From: Caballeronia terrestris
Lineage (GTDB): Bacteria; Pseudomonadota; Gammaproteobacteria; Burkholderiales; Burkholderiaceae
Direction: 5' to 3'
Assembly: GCF_001544515.1 (NCBI RefSeq)
Contig: NZ_FCOL02000009.1
Span: 124,001-188,000 of the forward strand
DNA length: 64,000 nt
Shown here: positions 53,090-61,409 of the stretch, piece after piece
Layout: each line of letters opens with the position of its first letter
Position numbering within the stretch: position 1 is the stretch's first letter
The notes under the pieces: model-generated
What the model saw: the letters and a program-made list of their open reading frames with translations, nothing else
Databases searched by the model: none
What the model was told of the DNA's origin: nothing
Position numbers and translations under genes: made by a program

Positions 53090-54794
53090 TGTTGCCTCAC
53101 GAAGGAATGTTACCCGACGGATTGTTGTCGTTTCGTTTTCCTTCCGCCTTTCTTTCTTGGGTTGCCGGGCGCGCAGCGCCCGGCCCCTCCTGTCTTCAAC
53201 TTCTCCAGAGGAGTTCACGCTTCAGCCGATGCTTCAGTAGCCTTGCGCTGGCTCCCCAAGACCATTTCCCTCACGTGTTCGGCGCGCCATGCTCTGACCC
53301 GGCGCTGCAGTGTCCGTAACTGTGCCTTGTTTGCGTATGCGTCCGGTATCATCGTCGCCAGCCGATCCATTAATTGCTTGGCCGGAACAGTGGGTTCGGC
53401 GACGAGCCACCCTTCAATAACCGGCCACGCGTCGGCAAACGGATCTACCCGACTTCTCCACCAGTGCTTTGCTTTGGGCTACTTCCGGTGCGTCGGACGT
53501 GCTTCGCCATCTCTCCATGCCGCAGTGAGGCTCGTGAGGAACACGGCAATGTCTGATTCTTCCGCTGGCGCTGCTTCAGCACGTATGCCCTGGGCCGCGA
53601 ACTCGCTCAATATTTGCTGAGCCATTCGCACCTCCTGCAGTAGCCGCACAGGGTCAAGACCTTCGAACTGTGCCTTCAGTTTCTCCTTGATAGCGGAGTC
53701 GATGCTGTCGTGCGCCAGAAGCCGATCGCATGGTGTGGCTGACGTCAGGTAGACCTTGTGCACGCGCGCGCCGTCGCGCGACTTTGATTTCAGCTTGAAT
53801 GAGGGCTGGAAGTAGTTAGTGTAGAGCCGTGATGACGCGTACAGCTGCGCCAGTGCGTTTCTGGCGTCGGTACCGCTCAGACGACCGTAACCGCAGGCGC
53901 CGCACGACGGAGCCGTTCTTCTGCTTCACCCAGGCCTGGTCGTTCTTCCTGTAGGCTCTCGAGCGCGTCTGAACCAGACCGCGGCCCTTGCAGTAGTCAA
54001 GGACGCTTTGATTCATGAATGCACTGTCGTTGTCCGAGTCAACGCCAAGCATCGCGAATGGCAGATCGGCGGCTACTTTTTCAAATCCTTCGATCACGAG
54101 CATCTGGTTACGGAACCGCATGGCCGCACATTCTGTCCAGCCGCTGGCGATGTCCGTCAACGTGAGAGTGTGGACGAACTCCCCCCTCTGATTTCACCCC
54201 GCTACAGTGCTCGACCATGTCAATCTCGAAGAAGCCCGGTGGCGGATCGCGCCAGTCGGCGAAGGTGCGCACCGGGATGCTGCGTCGTATGGCTGAGCGC
54301 ACACCCGTGCGCCGTTTGCGCTGCCCATCAATGTGCGCACGCGCATTGGCCAGCATGCGATCGATGGTCGCCGCGCTGACCTGAAGCAGTTTGGCCTTGA
54401 TGACCGGATCCAGGTCGAGATGACCGTGCCGCTCCATGGCATCAACCAGCTTCGGGATTAGCGCCTTCAGTCGCTTGCCGCAAACCCGGTCGGCTGCTTC
54501 CCACAACACCGTCAGCGCCAGACGTACCGCCTCGTCGTACAACCGGTTGCGCTCGTACGTTCCCCTTGCCGCACCGGGCTTTTCCCGTAGCAGCCGGATG
54601 GCGTGCTTGCGGTGATACCCGGTCAGCGCCACGAACTCGTCGAGAATCTTGATCCGGTCACTGAACGTCGCGCTGCCATACCGCAATTGCAGTGCTGCGA
54701 CCAACTCCTTGCGTGTCGTCATGCTGATTCGCCTCGTCACCTCGCGCCGCTCCTGCCGGACAATCCGGCTGGTAGCAAACTACGTGAGGCAACA
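53090..54794. mobile_element. Degenerate insertion sequence with terminal inverted repeats
   Basis: About 1.7 kb, bounded by TGTTGCCTCACG (53090-53101) and its exact complement (54783-54794), with partial similarity extending inward to TACC. GGTCG just outside the left end and GGTCA just outside the right end may be a decayed 5-bp target duplication. It contains one transposase gene, now broken. The family is an integrase-core (rve) type with an N-terminal HTH, ISNCY/IS481-like; exact family not determined. Confidence 0.75.
53215..54722 (-). pseudogene. Broken transposase, DDE integrase-core type
   Basis: It starts MTTRKELVAALQLRYG (54722). The HTH region (LTGYHRKHAIRLLREKPG) and the linker GFFEIDMVEHCSG with the first Asp are in one frame. 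A frameshift at the G6 run (54181-54186) moves to FVHTLTLTDIASGWTEC and LGVDSDNDSAFMN (second Asp). A second shift near 53895 moves to GYGRLSGTDARNALAQLY and TNYFQPSFKLKSKSRDGA. An in-frame TAG at 53479-53481 then interrupts HRK*PKAKHWWRSRVDPFADAW, and the tail runs to a stop at 53215. Two frameshifts and one nonsense codon make it non-functional. Confidence 0.85.
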
Positions 54795-55408
54795 GGTCAG
54801 CACGAGTTGCAATTCAGATGAGTCAATGCGCCGGCCAAGATGAATGTCGGTAAACCGGACGTCCTGCTTGACGCTGTCCAGCATGCCGCTTGCGCTCGCC
54901 TACGAGTCGCGTTACCCTCACTCAACTGCAGTTCTCTCAAGGCACGCTTCCATCCTAGCGTCGCCGTCACAGCCCCCCTTGCTTTCCTCGTTGCACCCCC
55001 ATTCTTTGTGTTGTACCGCTAGACCCGGGCCGAAAGACTTCATCCTGATAATTCCACTTAGTTCGCGCTCCCACGGAACCCAGGTCCTTGATTCTAAACG
55101 GATATCAACTAAATATTGCGAAATCAGCTTGGTGCAGCCAGTTGCTCAAAAATCGCATCGGCGGCTTACAAAATGCTTCCTCACACGCATGTTGCCGCGT
55201 AACGTTCTTAGTTAGTCGGGATGCCATGACGAGCCACCAACTGCGCCGTGTCGTGACGGACGACATCGTCAGCGGCGAGACCTAGCGAATCTCCGAGTTC
55301 ATGCAATGGTCGGAGAGTCGGCCGGTGCTCGAGACTGCGCCGATGTAAGCACCGACTCGGCCAACCATTGCGCGCGCGGCGCTCGTCAGGCGCGAAGCCG
55401 TTACATGC
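54795..55408. other. Region without a supportable gene
   Basis: About 610 bp after the insertion sequence. Contains GATAATTCC at about 55046, also found in the palindrome at 57199-57218. Otherwise nothing recognised. Confidence 0.4.
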
Positions 55409-56065
55409 CTACGCCTCAGCCACTTCCTCGTCCCAATCACGACACCCCTGCCGGATGCGCGCACTGATTTGGTTGACATCGAAGAAGGACCACTGCACTC
55501 CAACGAACGGGGCATACCTTTGTCGCAGGAACTGATCGAGTTCGTGCAGTTTCATAATTGAAGGGGGAAGGTCGAAATCGATCTTGCAAGCGTCGTCGGT
55601 TGTGATGGCGATGGCCTCGACAGGGCATTTAAGGTCCGCCAAAAGCGCGGATAGGAAATGCACGACTGGCCCGGCTTGCCAAAGAGGACATCGAATTGCG
55701 TGCGCCGTGTCGGACTCGGTGACAAGCAGCTCATTTGCGTTTGTTGTCAAGCTTAGGGTACCAACCGACCGAATGTGCGTGACGACAAAGACGCCGAAGC
55801 GAGTAACAGCCAGGCAGTCCGCGCCTGCCGCCCCGCCGGAGAATCCCAGACTGGTCTGAACCATCATGTGTTCGTGCAACGCATAGTGGTTCAATAGCAA
55901 CGGAGCGAAAATTGCGCGAAGCTTGCGCGAGAACTCGGCGTATTCGCGCCGGCGTTGCCTAAGCGAAGGCTCCTTTTGGTAACCCTTGGGGTACCCGAGG
56001 TACGCCTGCGTTGGAAAAAAGGCGGTAGGCTGCGTTTGAGCGTGCGAGCGGGATCGTCTTGACAT
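55409..56065 (-). CDS. NERD-like domain protein (paralogue B)
   Basis: 218 residues, GGAGC about 6 nt before the ATG at 56065. Core: AGADCLAVTRFGVFVVTHIRSVGTLSL, PVVHFLSALLADLKCPVEAIAITTDDACKI, KLHELDQFLRQRYAPF. It follows the same order as the protein at 49695-50354, with shared DCLA[IV]T-x-FGVFVV and [LE]-KCPVE-[AS]-IA. The Glu-x-Lys of active NERD nucleases is replaced by T-H-I, so activity is doubtful. The N-terminal 60 residues are basic and may bind nucleic acid. Function unknown. Confidence 0.72.
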   Translation of the reverse strand: MSRRSRSHAQTQPTAFFPTQAYLGYPKGYQKEPSLRQRRREYAEFSRKLRAIFAPLLLNHYALHEHMMVQTSLGFSGGAAGADCLAVTRFGVFVVTHIRSVGTLSLTTNANELLVTESDTAHAIRCPLWQAGPVVHFLSALLADLKCPVEAIAITTDDACKIDFDLPPSIMKLHELDQFLRQRYAPFVGVQWSFFDVNQISARIRQGCRDWDEEVAEA

Positions 56066-56633
56066 TGCAAAGCTCCAGGTCTGCGGTGATCACTAGCTTT
56101 CGATTTATCGTTTCGGGTGCTGCAGAAACAATCTTAGGTTCGACGCCGCGCATCCGAAGTTCGAAAAGGTCACGATTTCGATAGCTCTTTCAATAAAATG
56201 GAAGAAACATCGCTCGTCAGGCATTGCGTGGCGCTTGAAACGCCGCGACGCTGTATGTAGGTGCAGTGCGAAACGGGTTTGCAAAGCGCAAACATGACGT
56301 CGAACGCGTAGCAAATCATCGGCGAAGCGAGTGAATTGCTGGCGTCAACCAAATGAGTTCGCCCCATCCGATTAAGCCAGGCTACGTTTTGTCACGTAGG
56401 CTGGCTCACGCGTGTATAGCCGTATGTCGTTGCTGCTTTACGCTGCTGAACTTGCGGGGACCCGCTCATTGGATCGCCGCGGTGTGTTCCGGTCGTAACG
56501 CTGCTCGAGAAGCGCTATTGAGACCTGCGAGAGCATCGGCTGCAATTGGCTGCCGCATACGTCCGCGCGTGGGGAACCTGCAAGGCGACTGACGAAAAGC
56601 TATACGTTTCCGTGCGTCATTCCCCGAAAGGGC

Positions 56634-56649
56634 CGCTATCCGGATAGCG
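56634..56649. repeat. Perfect 16-bp palindrome CGCTATCCGGATAGCG
   Basis: Exact self-complementary 16-mer. A 15/16 copy (CGCTATCCGGATAACG) is at 58046-58061. The two flank a small gene in the island. Confidence 0.75.
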
Positions 56650-57198
56650 TTGACCGAGAGATCACGTGCGGGTTCGTGCGTTTGCAAGCGCTGTCTTCGA
56701 TCGAGTCGACGCCGAAATTGCGCGGCACACTGCATCTCGCCCGGGCTCGGGCGAAGGCGGAATAGCTACCGGCGCGCTTAGCGCATGCCTTTCGCGCGGA
56801 CGCAAAACTTCTGGTGAGACTCGCTTGCTAGATGGAGGCAATACGCGAGCGGTCCAGCGAGTCACGGACCAGAGAATAATCGGCCGCTCGGAAAAACGAA
56901 CAATGCCCAGGCGCGTATATCGGTCAACAAGGAAGGGAAACAGGTCCGGTGACGAATTACTGGAAGCGCCGAAATTGTGCCCGAGTCGGCGGAGGCGTCT
57001 ATCGCAGGCTTTCTGGATGAAAGCGGTGAACACCGAAGTAGTGCGTGCTAGGAACGCCGGCCCGCGTCTGGCACGACCCGGTTGTCAGCCAAGCTCTCGG
57101 TTAAGAGACAACGAAGCATGCGTCACCCGCGGTGACGTGACGAACAGGCGGCGTGGTGACGTATCGGAGAAGCGCGCACGCGCTCCGGACACACCCGT

Positions 57199-57218
57199 GG
57201 AATTATCATGATAATTCC
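57199..57218. repeat. Perfect 20-bp palindrome GGAATTATCATGATAATTCC
   Basis: Exact 20-mer inverted repeat with no loop, AT-rich in a GC-rich setting. About 10 bp further on, GAAAG...CTTTC elements recall the repeats upstream of the ParB-like gene. Candidate protein-binding site. Confidence 0.75.
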
Positions 57219-57475
57219 CTTTTCGTAGAAAGAGCGCGAAAAAGGTATCGCTTTCTGCCTGATACATTTACACAAACCTTTCGAACGAAGCGGAAAAGCC
57301 GCACACAGTCCGGACACCAACAGCGCGAGATAGCACCGACCGCTCTTTGCAATGATCGGCGACGGCGACGTGCGCCGGCCTCGTGCGACAACTTCTGATT
57401 AGTTAGTTCGGTGTTGTCATAGGCGGACTCGGGCCGAACTTCACAGAAAACAGCTACATGACGTCGTGCCGTACT

Positions 57476-57700
57476 CTACGCAGCTTTCATCACGTCAATT
57501 CCACCGCCGATTGGCGCTACCAACACGTGGTAAGCCAAGTCCGGAGAAGAGTTGATAATTGCCTCATAGGTGGAATGACGGCGAGTGGGAACGCTGTCGG
57601 GAGTTTCGGGTTCGAAACGGATGGCGTTTCGGGCGTCCCGCGGGATTTTGAGGAGGCCTCGCTCTTTCCGCGAAGTCGCTGGCGCGGCCGGACTACTCAT
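57476..57700 (-). CDS. Small hypothetical protein
   Basis: 74 residues, MSSPAAPATSRKERGLLKIPRD at the start and HVLVAPIGGGIDVMKAA at the end. AAGGA sits 8 nt before the ATG at 57700, the main support. A basic first half and a mixed second half give no recognised family. It lies between the two CGCTATCCGGATA palindromes. Confidence 0.45.
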   Translation of the reverse strand: MSSPAAPATSRKERGLLKIPRDARNAIRFEPETPDSVPTRRHSTYEAIINSSPDLAYHVLVAPIGGGIDVMKAA

Positions 57701-58045
57701 GTAACATTCCTTAGCAGTACGACGGCCGAGTAGTGGACGGCTTGGCCGGGAGTCGGCCTCGGGCACGTTCCCCGCTTCACGAACTCGCGTCGGTTCGTCC
57801 AATTGCGGACAAATGCGTTGGCTGGATACAAGCAGCCTCGATGAGGTCACGCTTTGCGCTGCGGAAGTCGCGGTATCTCAAAGCATCGCGACTGCGCTTG
57901 TCTAGGTCTGGTACCGAGGAATTTTCTTAGCCAGGATAGCGCAAGGTAGACTATACCTTCGCGGCCGGTGCGTTTCGTTTTCTCCGGCCTCCTAGCTTGG
58001 TGCAGGGCGAGCAGCGCGGACCTGCAGTTGTTTGGCCGCGAGCAA

Positions 58046-58061
58046 CGCTATCCGGATAACG
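58046..58061. repeat. Second copy of the 16-bp palindrome (one mismatch)
   Basis: CGCTATCCGGATAACG, differing from the palindrome at 56634-56649 at one base. Confidence 0.7.
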
Positions 58062-58125
58062 TCCCTCGACGTTCCGGGGCCAAGACAACCGCTTGATTCT
58101 CCTGGTAAATTAGCCTGTTACAAAA

Positions 58126-58160
58126 CGTGCCGAATATTCACACCCCCCTTATTCGGCACG
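58126..58160. terminator. Terminator-like inverted repeat
   Basis: 11-bp perfect arms CGTGCCGAATA (58126-58136) and TATTCGGCACG (58150-58160) with a 13-nt loop containing C6, followed by CTTTTC. The large loop makes termination less certain. Confidence 0.55.
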
Positions 58161-58549
58161 CTTTTCACATCGTGGAATGATGCAATCGAGTGCGGAATAG
58201 TCGGTTGCGAGTCAAAGGAACAGGCCGTGCAGGACAACTACGACCGGCGCAAACGACACGCTGTAAGAGACGCACTTGCACGGCGTCGTCCGAGACGAGC
58301 ATGACCATGCGATCGCTTGAGCACGGAGCTCATCGAAATCCGCGACGAGTGCGGTGGTGCCACTTCCTGCGACTACCGCCGCAAGACGACGCGTGACGCG
58401 GGTTGACCCAAGGATGCGGCTTCTTGCTTGCTTGCGCAGAGGACTGTGATGTCCGTTCATCGTGACCACCGTCGACCATCAACAGCATCTTAGGCCCGGA
58501 AGCCGTCGCCATCCGACGACTGCAACGTCGTCGGATAACGACGGCAAAC

Positions 58550-59830
58550 CTATTCGGCAAGCAGTGAAAGCTGGTCCGGTGCGGCGTTGTTGATCGTCTG
58601 AGCCAACGGTGGACCTTCGAGGACCTCGTTAGGCGCGGACGTTGGTGATGCTTCGGTCTCGGCGGGGTTTGCAGGCGTTACAGTTGGCAACGGGCCGCCT
58701 TTTGCAAGTATCCGATAAAGCGCCTGCCTTGAGATTTTTAGGCTCTTTGCCGCCTCTGATTTGACGCCGTTCGCCGCATCAAGAGCCGCGATCGCCTGCT
58801 CGAAGGTCACCACAGGTCGCGACAGGCGCTCGGCCGTGGCGAACGTCGATATGTAGGCCGTCGCCTTCGCCGCCAAGCTATGTCCAGCAGCTTCGACCAA
58901 CTGTTGCATCGCCCTTTGATGGAGTTCCGGGTCGGGCCGATGATCGGGCAGTTTTATCGGCGCGGGCACACCGGTTATGTCCTCGTACATCTTCTGGAGG
59001 TAAGCGTGGCGCAGTCCGTGCACCGTGACGCCCAACCCGCCACGCGTTATGCCCTCTTTCTGTAGGACGTGATAGAAATGCCGGTACCACCTTTTGAGCG
59101 ACCATGGCTCCGGAATCATTGAGCCGGTGCGCGGGTTCGCGAGCCGGGCTGCGCGGATGAGGACTTCGTATTGCCACTCAGCATCGATCGGCACGAGCCG
59201 GGGCCTGCCGCCCTTCGTACCATCGATCACGTGCAAGTGGCCCGAGACGCGCAGGCATTGCAGTGGACGCAGGAGCATGCTTTCTTGGGCGCGCAACCCG
59301 AACGTCGCTTGCAATTCGACTTGAATGGCGACCCACCGATCCTGCACGCAAAGCCGGGAGATCACTTGGTTGACGTCAACGTTAGCCGCTTCCCAGGACT
59401 TATCTTCCTGCGCCACATAATAGCGGCGATAACCGTCGGGCCGCTTGATGTAGTCATCGACGGTGCCCACGAGCTGGTGCTTTTTCATCCATGCTGCGAG
59501 CGTGCGCCAGTAGGTCAGCTTGTTCTCGACTGTGCCGGGCGCCTGGTCATTTTCCTCGACCCAAAGCTTGACGAGGTAGGCGATGTGTTTCTCGGAGAGG
59601 TTCCAGGGCGACTGCAGCGCGAAGCCGCCCTTTCGTAGTTCGCGAAAGCCGGCAATGAGATGCCGCACGCGGTAGCTCTGTGTCTTGATGGAGATTGCGT
59701 TCGACGTCACGCGCGTCGTGCTATGGGGTTTCGATAGGTGGCGGTTAAAAAGTTCGGCGAGCTCTTTGGTGAGCCGCTGAGGAAGCCCCGCGTTGTCCAA
59801 CAGGGTTGAGAAGTTGAATTGGATCTTCAT
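58550..59830 (-). CDS. Tyrosine recombinase/integrase with C-terminal Fis-like HTH
   Basis: 426 residues. An N-terminal SAM-like DNA-binding region (about 1-140) precedes the catalytic domain with Arg in TFGLRAQESMLL (about 180), HGLRHAYLQ (H-x-x-R, about 271), AGHS (His) and the nucleophile Tyr in AKATAYIS (about 325). After the catalytic part, residues about 345-380 (FEQAIAALDAANGVKSEAAKSLKISRQALYRIL) form a Fis-type helix-turn-helix, an unusual extra domain. The last 45 residues are Pro-rich. It would integrate or excise the island; attachment sites were not found. Confidence 0.85.
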   Translation of the reverse strand: MKIQFNFSTLLDNAGLPQRLTKELAELFNRHLSKPHSTTRVTSNAISIKTQSYRVRHLIAGFRELRKGGFALQSPWNLSEKHIAYLVKLWVEENDQAPGTVENKLTYWRTLAAWMKKHQLVGTVDDYIKRPDGYRRYYVAQEDKSWEAANVDVNQVISRLCVQDRWVAIQVELQATFGLRAQESMLLRPLQCLRVSGHLHVIDGTKGGRPRLVPIDAEWQYEVLIRAARLANPRTGSMIPEPWSLKRWYRHFYHVLQKEGITRGGLGVTVHGLRHAYLQKMYEDITGVPAPIKLPDHRPDPELHQRAMQQLVEAAGHSLAAKATAYISTFATAERLSRPVVTFEQAIAALDAANGVKSEAAKSLKISRQALYRILAKGGPLPTVTPANPAETEASPTSAPNEVLEGPPLAQTINNAAPDQLSLLAE

Positions 59831-60087
59831 GGCCGTCGCATCAAAGGCGACGTTCTCACCTATCAGAAGAACGTCCCGGGTTGTTGGAATACTGCACGCT
59901 TTGCTTTCCGGGATCTTAGAGATCAGATTTTCGATTCACCCGGCGCAGGGAAGCACTGCCGCCTGATGATCCATGCGCCGGATGAATCCGATGCACGGCT
60001 ACCTGACCGCAGGCGTTAGCCTGTCGAGCCAAGCAATTCCTTTTGCGCTTTTTGGTATCGGCAGCGCGAGCCGACAGAATGGGATAT

Positions 60088-60436
60088 AGAAATCCGCACG
60101 CAGGGTGCAAGTGATTTCCCGTCTTGCGAGCTTGTTCATCACGGTCGCCTCGATTTGGAACCGCGCGAGTCAGGCTTGGCGAGAGTCGCCTTCGACGAAA
60201 GGCATAGGTGACGTTCGCACTGTCCGTGCGAAGTTGTTCTCAGACGATGCGAAACTGCGTTTCGCTTGAAAAGCCAGTGCCGATGCGGTTTTTGGAGAAC
60301 TCAGTTTCCCGCATAGTGCACAGCGCTGAATCGCAGGGTCACTGCGGATGAAGATCGTGGCGTCCGTCGGACACACGGCAAGAGAAAGATGGAGCGCATT
60401 GCACTCGGGTCGATGCGTTGGAACGCGGATAGGTAA
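60088..60436. repeat. 350-bp imperfect direct repeat, copy 1
   Basis: Begins AGAAATCCGCAC and ends ACGCGGATAGGTAA; shares long blocks with copy 2. It contains the hairpin TTCGCAC-TGTCC-GTGCGAA (60214-60232) and AACTCAGTTTCCCGCAT. On the minus strand a short frame gives ENNFARTVRTS in both copies. Confidence 0.8.
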
Positions 60437-60626
60437 CTAGCATGATGCGCTTTATCGCGATCGAATGTGGGCGGAAAGCTCGCGATTTTCATACCTCTTT
60501 CGAGACTTAAGCCGCGCTCGCCGCAACAATCGCCTGCAGGCCCGCTGGCGACACTGGCGGAGCCGCTTGCATGGTTGCGCGCAAACCTGTCAACAGTTGT
60601 AATCAGAGTCTTCGTTCGGGCGATAA

Positions 60627-60973
60627 AGAAATCCGCACCCATGGTGCAAGTGATTCCCGTCTTGGGAGCTTGCTCATCGTGGTCGCTCCGAGCGGGACCG
60701 CGTGAGTCAAGCTTGGCTAGATTGCCGTAGACGATATGAAGGCGGACGTTCGCACTGTCCGTGCGAAGTTGTTTTCAGTTGATGGAGTTTTGCGAATCGG
60801 GCCAAGAGTCAGCGGCCATGCGGTTCTTCTGGAACTCAGTTTCCCGCATGAGGCGACTAACTTGATTGGCAGCGCCGCTGCCGCTTCAGGAAGAGTGCAC
60901 CCGTCGGGTGCCTGGCTGTAAACGTATGGAGTGCGCTGCACTCGGTCGATGCGTCAGTGACGCGGATAGGTAA
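60627..60973. repeat. 350-bp imperfect direct repeat, copy 2
   Basis: Same order of blocks as copy 1: AGAAATCCGCAC, GGTGCAAGTGAT, hairpin TTCGCAC-TGTCC-GTGCGAA (60749-60767), AACTCAGTTTCCCGCAT and ACGCGGATAGGTAA. Differences are scattered, with small indels. Confidence 0.8.
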
Positions 60974-61285
60974 TAGGATACTAGCGTCTTCTAAGCAGGC
61001 AGACGGATGCAAAGCTCGCTATTTCAGGGCGTCTCTTGTTTTTCTTCTTTCAACTTGCCTACAGAGCTCTGCGAAAACGCACCTTTTCTCGGTGGCCGGG
61101 CGGCTGGGGACAGCGCGAGCATCGGAGTGCGCCAGACCAACGCTATTCGTGGCTCCCACTGACCCAGCTAATCGACGCCCTTAAGGGACTCTCGATTTGA
61201 TACAATGGATCATATTTGGCAGCAAATATAGCCGCAAATGCGATAACTTCGTGCAAAAATTCGCATCTTCTGCCTTCGGCCGAAT

Positions 61286-61314
61286 TTGTACCCGGTGCTG
61301 AGCGATAGTAAAGT
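61286..61314 (+). promoter_or_regulatory. Sigma-70-like promoter of the second DPA operon
   Basis: TTGTAC (61286-61291), a 17-bp spacer and TAAAGT (61309-61314), about 95 bp before the HAD-UbiA ATG. A good match by spacing and key bases. Confidence 0.5.
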
Positions 61315-61409
61315 AGCGTCCGCAACAAATATAAAGCGCATCAATAGCGCCATCGCCGAGGCGTTTGTGCCCTCCCTCCGTTTCGAACCCGAATCTCGTG
61401 ACTAGTTGA

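Larger units (their letters stand above)
56066..57475. other. Palindrome-bearing region without a convincing gene
   Basis: 1.4 kb. Overlapping frames exist on both strands at 56660-57211, but none shows a ribosome-binding site with family-like sequence. It carries the two perfect palindromes listed separately. Confidence 0.45.
57701..58549. other. Non-coding region upstream of the small gene
   Basis: About 850 bp with no supportable gene. Contains the second CGCTATCCGGATA palindrome and a terminator-like inverted repeat. Confidence 0.45.
59831..61285. other. Non-coding region with long direct repeats
   Basis: About 1.45 kb between the integrase and the second DPA operon. It holds two diverged copies of a 350-bp unit. 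ATATTTG-GCAG-CAAATAT (61212-61229) is a 7-bp inverted repeat near the right end. No supportable gene. Confidence 0.5.

Noticed and set aside
56660-57211. Overlapping open frames on both strands of up to 181 codons
   Set aside because: Arginine-rich low-complexity translations, no ribosome-binding sites and no family resemblance; typical of spurious frames in GC-rich DNA.
57601-61400. Shared TCGGGTTCGAAACGGA at about 57606 (+) and about 61380 (-) as att core sites
   Set aside because: The 16-bp match is inverted, one copy is inside a probable small gene, and flanking sequences show no further similarity; probably chance.
61380-61405. tRNA T-arm-like sequence (GGGTTCGAAAC on the minus strand) as an integration site
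   Set aside because: The five flanking bases cannot pair to form a T-stem and no cloverleaf surrounds it.
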